From contig JASHPY010000061.1 in assembly GCA_030037855.1 (NCBI GenBank), forward strand, positions 1-39,942: a DNA stretch of 39,942 bases. The letters are read 5' to 3'. This DNA comes from Thermoplasmata archaeon (GTDB lineage Archaea > Thermoplasmatota > Thermoplasmata > Lutacidiplasmatales > UBA184). The position numbers and the translations under genes are program-made. Position 1 is the first letter of the stretch. Every line of letters begins with the position of its first letter. Shown here piece after piece: positions 7,418 through 15,720 of the stretch. Under the pieces are notes generated by a model. That model ran no database searches, was not told the DNA's origin, and saw nothing but the letters and a program-made list of their open reading frames with translations.

Positions 7418-10400
7418 TCAGTGCCGTCGGGCGCGCCGGCGCCGTCGACCCGGTACGACGGGGAGCTGCCGCGCATGCGTGCCGGCCGCCGCGCCGGGCT
7501 CCGGGGTCCCGTAGAGCGGTTCGACCGTGAGCGGGTGGTCCTCGAGCCACGCGACCCCCTCGACGTACGCCGCGAACGACTCGAGGCTCGTGAACAGCGG
7601 GATCCCGAGCTCGATCGCCCGTCGCCGGAGGATGTACTCGTCCTCGAGCATGCGCTCGAACTTCTCCTGGGTCAGGGAGAGCGGGACGTTGAGCAAGAGG
7701 TCGATCTCGCCGTGCTCGAGCGCTTCGGTCACGTTCGGGTGGCGTTCGGGCTCGCTGACCTTGTGGAGGATCCGCACGCCGCGGATCCCGCGCGACGCGA
7801 GGAACGCGCCCGTGTCCTCGGTCGCGGCGACCTGGAGCCCGAGCCCGCGCAGGCGCTGGGCGACCGGCAGGAGCGCCTCCTTGAGCTCGGGGCCCCCGAC
7901 CGAGAGGAACGCGGTCCCGCGGCGCGGGACGAGCCGGACGCCGGTCGCGACCAACGCCTTCACGAGCGCGTCGGAGAACGTCGGGCCGAAGCAGGCGACC
8001 TCACCGGTCGACTGCATCTCGACGCCGAGGAGCGGGTCCGAGCCGGCGAGCTGGAGGAACGAGAACTGCGGGACCTTGACCCCCCACCGTCCCGGGGGCA
8101 GGGGCGCGATCCCCTCGCGCGAGATGGGGCGGCCCAGCATCGCTCGCGCCGCCTCGCGGAGCAGCGGCACGCCGGTCGCCTTCGCGAGGAACGGCAGCGA
8201 TCGGCTCGCCCGCAGGTTCAGCTCGATGATCTGGTACGCCTCGTTCTTCACGAGGAACTGCACGTTGAACGGGCCGCGGATCTCGAGGGTACGGGCGAGG
8301 CGGGCGGCGGCGTCGATCAGCTCGGCCTGCACCGCGCGGGCGGTGTGCCGCGGCGGGAGGCAGAAGATCGCGTCCCCCGAGTGGACCCCGGCGCGCTCGA
8401 CGTGCTCGAGGACCCCGGCGACCAGCACTCTCGTCCCGTCCGAGATCGCGTCGAGCTCGACCTCGTCCGCCCCCTCGACGAACTTCGTGATCACGACCGG
8501 GTGCTCGGGCGAGACCCGCGCCGCCTCCGAGAGGAACCGGGCGAGGTCGGTGCGGCCCCAGATCACCCGCATCGCCTGCCCGCTCAACACGTAGGACGGG
8601 CGCACGAGCACCGGGTAGCCGACCTCGTCGGCGAACTCGCTCGCCGCGTCCACGGTCGTGAACGCGCGCCACGCCGGTTGCGGGATCTGAAGACGTTCCA
8701 ACAGGCGCGCGAACTCCGCTCGGTTCTCGGCGGTGTCGATCGAGTCCGCCGAGGTGCCGAGGACCGGGATCCCGCACGTCTTCAGCAGCGGGGTCAGGTT
8801 CTGGGCGAGTTGGCTCCCGACGCACGTCACGACGCCGGCGAACGACTCGAAGTCGACGAGGTCGCGGGTCCGCTCGAGCGTGATCTCCTCGAAGTAGAGC
8901 CGGTCGGACCGGTCGTAGTCGGTCGAGACGGTCTCGGGGTTCGAGTTCAGGACGGAGACCCCGGGGACCCCTTCCGCCTTCAGCCCGTCCACGAGGTTCA
9001 TGGTCGACCAGTCGAACTCGACGCTCGAGCCGATGCGGTAGGGGCCCGCCCCGATCACGAGCACCGAACCCGGCGGCATCGGTCGGACGTCGTCCGCGTC
9101 CGCGCGGTAGGTGAGGTAAAGGTAGTTCGTCCGCGCCGGCCACTCGCCGGCGAGCGTATCGATCATGCGGACGCGGGGTCGGACGCCTTCGGCGAGCCGA
9201 CGGCGTCGGACCTCTTCCTCGTCAACGCGCGCGGCGCGGCCGATCGCGCGGTCGGATAGGCCGAGCTCCTTCGCCCGCCGCAGGAGCGCGACGGGCAGCT
9301 CCCCGCCCGGCGCCGACTGGAGCGCCCGATGCGACGCTTCGATCTCGGCCAGGCAGTCGACGAACCAGCGATCGATCCAGGTGACCCGCGCGATCGTGTC
9401 GGGGTCGATGCCGGCCCGCAGCCCCTCGAGCACGCGCGAGAGGATCTCGGGGGTCGGCCGCGCGAGGTCGGCGAGGATCGCGTCGCGCGGCCGGACCTCG
9501 GCGGGCGGGACCAGGTCGGCGCGGGGGTCGCCCATCCGCACGGCCTTCGAGATCGCCTCGGGGAACGAGGCGCCGATCCCCATCACTTCCCCGACCGACT
9601 TCATCGCCGGGCCGAGCCGCCGGTCGGCCCGCTCGAACTTGTCGAGGTCCCACCGGGGCAGCTTCACGACCACGTAGTCGAGCGACGGCTCGAAGCAGGC
9701 GGTCGTGACCCCGGTGATGCGGTTCTTCAGCTCGGGCAGCGTGTAGCCGAGCGCGAGCTTGGCCGCGACGTAGGCGAGCGGGTAGCCGGTCGCCTTGCTC
9801 GCGAGCGCGCTCGAGCGGGAGAGCCGGGCGTTGATCTCGATCGCGTAGTACTCCTCGCTCACCGGGTCGAGGCAGAACTGGATGTTGCACTCGCCGACGA
9901 TCCCGCAGGCGTCGGCGGCGCGCAGCGCGGCCTGGCGGAGCATCTGGTACTCGTGGTCGGTGAGCGTCTGGCTCGGCGCGACCACGATGTTGTCGCCCGT
10001 GTGGACGCGCATCGACAGGACGTTCTCCATGTTGCAGACGGTGAGCGTGTTCCCCTTCGCGTCCCGGACGACCTCGTACTCGAGCTGCTTGAACGCCCCG
10101 ACGTACCGCTCGAGCAGGATCTGCCCGACCGGGCTCGCGCGGAGTCCTCGGGCGACGACCTCGCGGAGCTCGCTCGCGTCCTGGGCGACGCCGCCGCCCT
10201 TTCCCCCGAGCGTGTAGGCGACGCGGACCATGACGGGGTAGCCGAGGAGCTCGACCGCCGCGACCGCCTCCTCGTACGAGTAGACCGCCCGGCTCGGCAG
10301 GGTCGGGACGCGGGCTCGCGCCATCGTCCGTACGAACTTCGCGCGGTCCTCGGTCGCCTTGATGCCGGCGAGCGGCGTACCGAGGACGCGGGTTCCCGAG

Positions 10401-10726
10401 GCACGCAGCGCGCCCGAATCCGAGAGCTGCACCCCGCAGTTGAGCGCGGTCTGTCCGCCGAACGAGAGCAGGATCCCCTCGGGACGTTCGGCCGCGAGGA
10501 TCGGGGCGACGAAGTCCGGCACGAGCGGCTGAAAGTACACGCGGCCGTTCCGCGGCGGGTCGGTCTGCAGGGTCGCGATGTTCGGGTTGACGACGATCGC
10601 GTAGACGCCCTCCTCCTCGAGCGCCTTCAAGCACTGGCTCCCGGAGTAGTCGAACTCGCCGGCCTCACCGATCTTGAGCGCGCCGCTCCCGAGGAGGAGC
10701 ACCTTCGTCGGCAGCGTCGGCGTCAT
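7418..10726 (-). CDS. carB: Carbamoyl-phosphate synthase large subunit
   Basis: A 1102-residue enzyme that makes carbamoyl phosphate from bicarbonate, ammonia (from CarA) and two ATP, feeding pyrimidine and arginine synthesis. The N-terminus V-L-L-L-G-S-G and G-E-A-G-E-F-D-Y-S-G-S is diagnostic. The first ATP-grasp half holds A-Y-T-L-G-G-K-G-G-G and I-E-I-N-A-R-L-S-R-S-S-A-L-A-S-K. The second half holds G-Y-P-V-L-V-R-P-S-Y-V-L-S-G and I-E-L-N-L-R-A-S-R-S. The C-terminal methylglyoxal-synthase-like allosteric domain starts near F-L-S-V-G-G. It is slightly longer than the usual 1060-1075 residues, mainly from an Arg-rich tail. The ATG at 10726 overlaps the carA stop (ATGA). The frame stays open far upstream of the ATG over carA, but that extension is not part of the protein. 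Confidence 0.98.
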   Translation of the reverse strand: MTPTLPTKVLLLGSGALKIGEAGEFDYSGSQCLKALEEEGVYAIVVNPNIATLQTDPPRNGRVYFQPLVPDFVAPILAAERPEGILLSFGGQTALNCGVQLSDSGALRASGTRVLGTPLAGIKATEDRAKFVRTMARARVPTLPSRAVYSYEEAVAAVELLGYPVMVRVAYTLGGKGGGVAQDASELREVVARGLRASPVGQILLERYVGAFKQLEYEVVRDAKGNTLTVCNMENVLSMRVHTGDNIVVAPSQTLTDHEYQMLRQAALRAADACGIVGECNIQFCLDPVSEEYYAIEINARLSRSSALASKATGYPLAYVAAKLALGYTLPELKNRITGVTTACFEPSLDYVVVKLPRWDLDKFERADRRLGPAMKSVGEVMGIGASFPEAISKAVRMGDPRADLVPPAEVRPRDAILADLARPTPEILSRVLEGLRAGIDPDTIARVTWIDRWFVDCLAEIEASHRALQSAPGGELPVALLRRAKELGLSDRAIGRAARVDEEEVRRRRLAEGVRPRVRMIDTLAGEWPARTNYLYLTYRADADDVRPMPPGSVLVIGAGPYRIGSSVEFDWSTMNLVDGLKAEGVPGVSVLNSNPETVSTDYDRSDRLYFEEITLERTRDLVDFESFAGVVTCVGSQLAQNLTPLLKTCGIPVLGTSADSIDTAENRAEFARLLERLQIPQPAWRAFTTVDAASEFADEVGYPVLVRPSYVLSGQAMRVIWGRTDLARFLSEAARVSPEHPVVITKFVEGADEVELDAISDGTRVLVAGVLEHVERAGVHSGDAIFCLPPRHTARAVQAELIDAAARLARTLEIRGPFNVQFLVKNEAYQIIELNLRASRSLPFLAKATGVPLLREAARAMLGRPISREGIAPLPPGRWGVKVPQFSFLQLAGSDPLLGVEMQSTGEVACFGPTFSDALVKALVATGVRLVPRRGTAFLSVGGPELKEALLPVAQRLRGLGLQVAATEDTGAFLASRGIRGVRILHKVSEPERHPNVTEALEHGEIDLLLNVPLSLTQEKFERMLEDEYILRRRAIELGIPLFTSLESFAAYVEGVAWLEDHPLTVEPLYGTPEPGAAAGTHARQLPVVPGRRRRRARRH

Positions 10727-11865
10727 GCGCGGCGCTTCACCTTCCCGACGAACCGGTCGAAGACGAACCCGGCCTCCTGCGGGCCGGGGTGGCCCTCGGG
10801 GTGGCCCTGGAGCGCGAGCAGGCGTCCCGCGCGGTCGCGGAGGCCCTCCAGCGTCCCGTCGTCCGGGTTCGTCGCCCAGACCTCGAGCCCGGTCCCGGCG
10901 AGCGACCTCGGGTCGACCGCGTAGCCGTGGTTCTCGCTCACGATGAGCGCCGTCCCGTCCGCGAAACAGATCGTCTTGTTCTGCCCCCGGTGGCCGTACT
11001 TGAGCTTGAACGTCGTCCCGCCCCGGGCGAGCGCGAGGAGCTGCTGGCCGAGGCAGATCCCGAGCGTCGGGAGCTCGCGCGTCGACGGTCGTCCGAGTTC
11101 CTCGATCGCGGCCGCCAGCTCGGCCGGGTCCCCCGGACCGTTCCCGACCAGGAGGCCGGCGACGCGCCGCCCCTCCCACTTCGTGGGCACCTCGTGGTCG
11201 AACGGCAGTCGGAGCACGGAGACGCCGCGGTCGAGGAGCGCCCGGAGAATGCTCGACTTGACCCCGCAGTCGAGGACCGCGACCACGGGCCCGCCGCGGC
11301 GGGCGAGGAGCGTGGGCCGGGTCGGCGCGACCTCGGCCATGAACCGCTCCTCCCCGTACTGGGGAGCGGCGCGGATCGCGTGCGCCAACGCCTCGTCCGA
11401 CGGCCTCGGGTCGGCCGGGCCCACGTCGAGGACCCCGCGGACCACGCCCCGTGCGCGCAAGTGCTCCGTCAGCCGGCGGGTGTCCACGCCCTGAATCCCC
11501 GGAACGTTCTCGGCGCGGAGCCAGTCGTCCAGCGAGCCTCCGCTCTCCCAGTGATTCGGCGCGGTCGTGCCCCGCACGACGACCCCCCGCGGCTGGACCT
11601 CGCCGCTCTCGAGCCGCGGGAGCCCGTCGGCGTCCGGCGCGTTCTCGGGCACGCCGTAGTTGCCGATCAGGGGGTACGTGAACGTGAGGATCTGGCCCCG
11701 GAACGACGGGTCCGTGAGCGACTCGGGGTACCCGGCCATTCCGGTCGTGAACACGACCTCGCCGACCCGGCGCGTCGTCGCCCCGAGCCCGACGCCATCG
11801 AACCGAGTACCGTCCTCGAGAAACAGCGTCGCCCCGAGCGCGCGGTTCGCGGCGCGGGCCGGCAC
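10723..11865 (-). CDS. carA: Carbamoyl-phosphate synthase small subunit (glutaminase)
   Basis: A 380-residue glutamine amidotransferase subunit that hydrolyses glutamine and channels ammonia to CarB. The N-terminal CarA domain contains T-T-G-M-A-G-Y-P-E-S and G-I-Q-G-V-D-T-R-R-L-T. The class I GATase domain carries the nucleophile in G-I-C-L-G-Q-Q (Cys about residue 271) and the His/Glu in Q-G-H-P-E-G-H-P. The length matches the family. I choose GTG at 11865 because conserved sequence begins about ten residues later and the ATG at 11913 lies inside a TATA-like patch. The start is still uncertain. It overlaps carB by 4 bases, so the order carA-carB gives translational coupling and near 1:1 subunits. 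Confidence 0.95.
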   Translation of the reverse strand: MPARAANRALGATLFLEDGTRFDGVGLGATTRRVGEVVFTTGMAGYPESLTDPSFRGQILTFTYPLIGNYGVPENAPDADGLPRLESGEVQPRGVVVRGTTAPNHWESGGSLDDWLRAENVPGIQGVDTRRLTEHLRARGVVRGVLDVGPADPRPSDEALAHAIRAAPQYGEERFMAEVAPTRPTLLARRGGPVVAVLDCGVKSSILRALLDRGVSVLRLPFDHEVPTKWEGRRVAGLLVGNGPGDPAELAAAIEELGRPSTRELPTLGICLGQQLLALARGGTTFKLKYGHRGQNKTICFADGTALIVSENHGYAVDPRSLAGTGLEVWATNPDDGTLEGLRDRAGRLLALQGHPEGHPGPQEAGFVFDRFVGKVKRRA

Positions 11866-11904
11866 GGGCGTTGAGAACCCGAAGCGAAGGAGGAAAGGGT
11901 GCGT

Positions 11905-11913
11905 CCTTAACAT
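11905..11913 (-). promoter_or_regulatory. TATA-like patch for carAB
   Basis: The minus strand reads ATGTTAAGG in otherwise GC-rich DNA. It predicts a transcript start near 11882 and a short leader before GTG at 11865. It argues against the overlapping ATG at 11913 as the carA start. Confidence 0.45.
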
Positions 11914-11980
11914 TTGCCGTCGCGCGACGGGCCCGGGCGCGTCGTCGTCGGCCGGTACGGCCCCGCCCGGCCGAGGCAGT

Positions 11981-11990
11981 CCTGAAATCC
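11981..11990 (+). promoter_or_regulatory. TATA-like patch for the 12011-13003 gene
   Basis: CCTGAAATCC is centred about 26 bases before the GTG at 12011 and would give a leaderless transcript. The A/T content is modest. Confidence 0.4.
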
Positions 11991-12010
11991 CCCCGCCGGT
12001 AGCTTCGGCC

Positions 12011-13003
12011 GTGCCCGGCCTCCCGCGCCTGCGCGACGCCTACGATGTCGTCGTGATCGGGGGCGGACACGCCGGTCTCCAGGCCGGCCTCAAGGCCGCG
12101 CTCCTCGGCTACTCGGCGGCGATCATCGATCGCGGTCCGAAGTACTCCCGCTCGTACTACGCCCCGCGCATGGACAACATCCCCGGGTTCCCGAACGGGA
12201 TCTCGGGCCACAAGCTGCTCGACGAGCAGATCGCCGCGGTGCGCGCGAGCGACGGTGTGGACTACTTCACCCCCGCGCGGGCCGGAGCGGTCGCGCGCAC
12301 GGAGGCGGGGTACGCCGTCACGTTCGACTGGCTGAAACAGAGCCACGTCGCGCGCGGCCGGGTGCTGATCCTCGCCCAGGGGGTGGTCGACCGGATCCCC
12401 GAGGTCCGGGGCGAGATCGACCGGATCTTCCCGTGGGCGAACATGGCGCTCGTCGACTTCTGCATCCTCTGCGATGGCCACGAGCTCATCGGAAAGTCGG
12501 TCGCGGTCATCGGCGACGACGCCTTCGCGGCCCGCACGGCGCTCGACGTCCAGCACTTCCGACCGTCGTCCGTCGCGCTCTTGACGCACGGCCGACCCCT
12601 CCTCGCCACCGAGGCCGAGGCGGACCGCGCGACGCTCTCCGCCGCGCTCCGCGAGCACGGGATCGCGGTCACCGAGCTCGAGATGGTCGACTTCGACGAG
12701 ATCCGGGAGAAGCGCTTCGGCGTCCAGTTCGCGGACGGCAGCCACCAGAGCTTCGATCGGGGGTTCAGCGCGCTCGGCTGGTACGACATGCACCCGGCCT
12801 TCCCGCGCGCGCTCGGATGTCGCTTCGACCCCGAGGGGTACGTCGTCACGGACGAGGACTGCCGCGCGATCGCCGACGCGAGCGGCGAGCCGATCCCCGG
12901 CCTCTACTGCGTCGGGGACCAGCGGCGGGGGTGGAACCAGATCCCCGAGGCGTGGGCGAGCGCCGAGCGCGCGGTGATCCACGCCTACGCTGAGTACCTG
13001 TAG
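12011..13003 (+). CDS. Atypical thioredoxin-reductase-like flavoprotein
   Basis: A 330-residue FAD protein of the thioredoxin reductase family. The N-terminal Rossmann motif V-V-V-I-G-G-G-H-A-G-L binds FAD. Residues near 150 read F-C-I-L-C-D-G, the redox CxxC followed by DG as in thioredoxin reductases. The C-terminal I-P-G-L-Y-C-V-G-D is the second FAD signature. In the NADPH domain the expected GGGxxA reads V-I-G-D-D-A-F-A, and the basic motif that holds the NADPH 2'-phosphate is replaced by T-H-G-R-P. Loss of these elements is typical of relatives that use ferredoxin, F420H2 or no pyridine nucleotide. The electron donor is therefore uncertain. The GTG at 12011 has a TATA-like patch 26 bases upstream. 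No thioredoxin gene with CxxC is in the window. Confidence 0.88.
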   Translation: MPGLPRLRDAYDVVVIGGGHAGLQAGLKAALLGYSAAIIDRGPKYSRSYYAPRMDNIPGFPNGISGHKLLDEQIAAVRASDGVDYFTPARAGAVARTEAGYAVTFDWLKQSHVARGRVLILAQGVVDRIPEVRGEIDRIFPWANMALVDFCILCDGHELIGKSVAVIGDDAFAARTALDVQHFRPSSVALLTHGRPLLATEAEADRATLSAALREHGIAVTELEMVDFDEIREKRFGVQFADGSHQSFDRGFSALGWYDMHPAFPRALGCRFDPEGYVVTDEDCRAIADASGEPIPGLYCVGDQRRGWNQIPEAWASAERAVIHAYAEYL

Positions 13004-13018
13004 CGGGCGCTAGCCCGC
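13003..13018. terminator. Possible hairpin between convergent genes
   Basis: GCGGGC at 13003-13008 pairs with GCCCGC at 13013-13018 around a 4-base loop, between the stop codons of the flavoprotein and the HAD gene. It could act for both directions. No T-run follows, so this is tentative. Confidence 0.35.
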
Positions 13019-13765
13019 CGCCGGCGCGCGCGGGGTTCCCGCGACGTCGAGCTGACGCGCGAGGTCCGGAAGGTCGTTCGCGACCGCGGACGCGCCGGCG
13101 GCGAGGAACCGGTCGGCGGTCATCGGCGCGTCCGTGGAGACCTCGGATGGGTCGGGGAGGACCGCGTAGAATCGGACCCGGGCGCGGGTCGCACACTCCG
13201 CGTCGATGAGATGGTCCCCGACGTAGAGGGCGCGCTCGTCCGGGATCCCCATGTCCCGCAGCAGGGTCTGGAGCGCCTCGGGGGACGGCTTCGCCGGACC
13301 CGGCGCGCTCCGGCTGCGCAGGTAGGCGAAGTAGGGGCCGAGGCCGGTGCGCGTGAGCGCTCCCCGCGCGAAGAACTCGGAGCTGCGGGTGAGGATACCG
13401 AGACGAAAGCCGCGTTCCTGGAGCGCGCGCAACAGGGAGTCGGCGCCGGGCCGAGCGACCGTGCGGGGCAGCGCCTCCGCCTCGATCGCGTCGATCCGCT
13501 TCGGGTACTCGGCCTCGAAGCGGAAGAGATTCCCCTCGGGCGCGCCCGAGTTCGTCAGCTCCTGGCGAGCCGCCTCCACGATCCGATGGATCGGCTCCGA
13601 CACCGAGAGGTGTCCCGGGGTCACCCCGTAGCTTTCGGCGACCCGGATCACTTCCCGGCGCATCCGGCCGAAGTCGTGGTGCGACAGGACGAGCGTGCCG
13701 TCGAGGTCGAAGACGACCCCGAGCAACGGCTCGAGGAAATGCGGCTCGGCGTCGCGGGGCGGCAT
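13010..13765 (-). CDS. HAD-superfamily phosphatase, phosphoglycolate-phosphatase-like
   Basis: A 251-residue cytoplasmic hydrolase of the haloacid dehalogenase family. All four motifs are present: I F-D-L-D-G-T-L-V at about residue 18-25 with both catalytic aspartates, II T-R-S-S, III the lysine in A-K-P-S-P-E-A, and IV Y-V-G-D-H-L-I-D-A. A helical cap lies between motifs I and II, as in Gph and other type-1 phosphatases. The substrate cannot be read from the sequence; a phosphoglycolate or nucleotide monophosphate is plausible. The ATG at 13765 is preceded by GGAGG about 8 bases upstream. A longer open frame runs upstream but has unrelated sequence. It converges with the flavoprotein gene, the two stops being 6 bases apart. 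Confidence 0.88.
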   Translation of the reverse strand: MPPRDAEPHFLEPLLGVVFDLDGTLVLSHHDFGRMRREVIRVAESYGVTPGHLSVSEPIHRIVEAARQELTNSGAPEGNLFRFEAEYPKRIDAIEAEALPRTVARPGADSLLRALQERGFRLGILTRSSEFFARGALTRTGLGPYFAYLRSRSAPGPAKPSPEALQTLLRDMGIPDERALYVGDHLIDAECATRARVRFYAVLPDPSEVSTDAPMTADRFLAAGASAVANDLPDLARQLDVAGTPRAPAAG

Positions 13766-13842
13766 CTCGCCTCCGCTCCGAAACGGCCCGGTAGGGGAGG
13801 TAAGGGTTTGCCTCCACCGGCACCGAGGGTCCGGTCGATGAG

Positions 13843-14130
13843 CTACGGGTTCGCGTGGTACGCGAGTCCGTACCACGTCGCGCGTTCCTTGTCGTAGGTC
13901 GTGCCGCACTGGTAGCAGAAGAAGATCCGAACCGGGGGCTCCTTCGGCTCGAACTCCATCGCCGCCCCGCAGATCGGGCAACAGAGCTTCGACTCGATCT
14001 CGGGAAGTCCGTGCCAGGCGTCGCGGCGACGATCGTAGACGACCCCGTGATGCGGGCACGTGTACATCGGGTACGGCACGTTGGCCCCCGACGGTCCCGC
14101 CATCCCGCGACCGCAGACCGGACAGTACAT
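13843..14130 (-). CDS. Double zinc-ribbon protein
   Basis: A 95-residue protein with two zinc-ribbon-like halves. The first has C-P-V-C at residues 3-6 and a later C-P-H-H-G. The second has C-C-P-I-C at about 50-54 and F-C-Y-Q-C-G at about 71-76. Each half ends with a similar V/T-x-Y-D-x-x-R/E and W-H/Y-G-L pattern (V-V-Y-D-R-R-R-D-A-W-H-G-L and T-T-Y-D-K-E-R-A-T-W-Y-G-L), so the protein looks like an internal duplication. The function is unknown; such ribbons bind nucleic acid or protein. It starts 32 bases after the DNA methyltransferase stop on the same strand, suggesting co-transcription. Confidence 0.82.
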   Translation of the reverse strand: MYCPVCGRGMAGPSGANVPYPMYTCPHHGVVYDRRRDAWHGLPEIESKLCCPICGAAMEFEPKEPPVRIFFCYQCGTTYDKERATWYGLAYHANP

Positions 14131-14162
14131 CGGGACGGCGAGGGGCTCGAGGCGCGAAGAAG

Positions 14163-15689
14163 CTAGCGCTTTGCGTGCGCGCCGCCGGAACGGGGGCGCC
14201 GCAACGTCACCACGGACTCGCGGAGCACGAACGACCGCCGCTGGCCGCTCCGCCGCGCGCGCGCCACTTCGACCGAGACGATCTCGAGCCCGACCGTGGC
14301 CCCGAGACGCGCGGTGAGGAGATCGCCGGGGACATACGCCCCTGCGAGCAACGAGTCGCCGACGACGAGCACGAACCGTCCGTCCGGTGCGAGCGCGTCC
14401 CGCACGCGGACGAGCGCGGCGGCGAGGTCGGCGAAATAGCGCCGCACGACCGCGTGCACGTCGTCCCGCCGGTAGGAGCGTTTGCGCGCGACGTTCTCCC
14501 GGATCCGGGACAGGATCTCGTCGAGCCACGGGTCCCCCGACCCCGACACTCCGAGGTACGCCGCGGTCTCCGACCGCGGCAGGTTGTCGCACGCGACCTC
14601 GGCGCGCCGGAGCGCGGCGAGGTCCGCGTACGAGCGGGCGTAGCCGAGCCAGGCGAGGTCGACCTTGTAGTTCATCACGTAGTCCATCCCGTTGACGTAG
14701 GGCGGACTCGTGATCGCGAGCGCGACCGAACCGGCGGGCCATCGGACGTCGCGGGCGTCGCCTTCGACCACCCGGCTCGCCGGGCCCCAACGGGGGCGCT
14801 CGAGCTCCAGCTGCCCGAGGTCCTCGGCCATCGCCTCGGTGGCGGCGAGGAAGCGTTCGAACGGAGACCCCTCGGGCCCCCGGCGACGACGGTCGTAGCC
14901 GAGGCACGGGGAGCGGTGGAGTCGACTCGAGGGGATCAGGATTCGCCCGAACGCGAGGCGCAGCGCGTCGCCGACCGGGGTCCCGGCCGCCGGCAGCGCG
15001 TCCCGTAGCCGCGTGAGGTCCTCGAGGGCGACCGGGTCGAATTGACGACGGGTTTCCCGGAGGAACGGGAGCGGGCCTACGGCTCGTCGCCGGGCGCGCG
15101 CGAGCACCTGCCGGGCGGTGTCGCGCAGCGCGGACGCGTTGAGCTCAAACCGCGTCTTGACGCGCGCCGCGAGCACCGCGGGCGCGAGGAGCTCGGTACC
15201 GAGCGCGCGGGCCCCCGCGCGCCGCGCTTCGACCAGGGTCGTGCCGCTCCCCGCGAACGGGTCGAGGATCGCCGCGCCGTGCGGGAGCCCGGCCGTGGAA
15301 ACGATCCCCCGGACGAACTCGGCCGAGTACCCCTGCACGTACGGCCACCAGCGGTGGATCGGGAGCGCCTCGTTCGCGCGGAAGGTGATCGGTCCCGCGT
15401 ACTCTCCGAGCGAGATCCCGTTCTCGCGGGAGAAGCGTTCGACGTACGCCGCCGGGTCGACGAAGTCGACCCGATCGGACAGGTGCTCGAACGCCCGGAG
15501 CACGTAGAGACCCCGCCCGATCCGCAGGACATCCCCCCGGAGCGAGAGGCTCGCGAGCGCCCGCTCGACCCACTCCCGCCGGTGGTCGATCCGGGAGGCG
15601 AGCTGCCGGACGGTCGCGCCGACGGCCCCGGTCTCCTCGAGCGCCCCGCGGAGCGCGACGTCGAGCTCCGGTGGCACGGCGGCCGGCAC
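14163..15689 (-). CDS. SAM-dependent DNA methyltransferase (N4/N6 amino type) with N-terminal winged helix
   Basis: A 508-residue methyltransferase. Residues about 15-65 resemble a winged helix (T-V-R-Q-L-A-S-R-I-D-H-R-R-E-W-V-E-R-A-L). The SAM-binding motif I reads I-L-D-P-F-A-G-S-G-T-T at about 141-151, and the catalytic motif IV reads T-S-P-P-Y at about 327-331, the form common in N4-cytosine and some N6-adenine methyltransferases. Motif I precedes motif IV, with about 175 residues between. No restriction endonuclease gene is nearby, so it looks like an orphan enzyme. An RNA substrate of the TrmG10/Trm11 type is a less likely alternative because those have DPPY and a THUMP domain. GTG at 15689 is chosen; GTCATAGGG at about 15711-15719 is 26 bases upstream. 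No clear frame start lies further upstream. Confidence 0.88.
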   Translation of the reverse strand: MPAAVPPELDVALRGALEETGAVGATVRQLASRIDHRREWVERALASLSLRGDVLRIGRGLYVLRAFEHLSDRVDFVDPAAYVERFSRENGISLGEYAGPITFRANEALPIHRWWPYVQGYSAEFVRGIVSTAGLPHGAAILDPFAGSGTTLVEARRAGARALGTELLAPAVLAARVKTRFELNASALRDTARQVLARARRRAVGPLPFLRETRRQFDPVALEDLTRLRDALPAAGTPVGDALRLAFGRILIPSSRLHRSPCLGYDRRRRGPEGSPFERFLAATEAMAEDLGQLELERPRWGPASRVVEGDARDVRWPAGSVALAITSPPYVNGMDYVMNYKVDLAWLGYARSYADLAALRRAEVACDNLPRSETAAYLGVSGSGDPWLDEILSRIRENVARKRSYRRDDVHAVVRRYFADLAAALVRVRDALAPDGRFVLVVGDSLLAGAYVPGDLLTARLGATVGLEIVSVEVARARRSGQRRSFVLRESVVTLRRPRSGGAHAKR

Positions 15690-15710
15690 GTCGCTCCGAG
15701 AGCGGGCCCT

Positions 15711-15720
15711 CCCTATGACC
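15711..15720 (-). promoter_or_regulatory. TATA-like patch for the methyltransferase gene
   Basis: The minus strand reads GGTCATAGGG, with its centre 26 bases before the GTG at 15689. It overlaps the end of the CHAD gene upstream. Confidence 0.35.

Noticed and set aside
6707-9259. An 850-codon plus-strand open frame antisense to carB
   Set aside because: It is Arg/Glu/Asp-rich and lacks any domain, as expected of a shadow in GC-rich DNA. It spans two minus-strand genes.
7418-12982. A 1854-codon minus-strand open frame suggesting a CarB fusion
   Set aside because: Only the part from the ATG at 10726 is CarB. The upstream codons are the carA gene and the antisense side of the flavoprotein read in the wrong frame, and they show no protein features.
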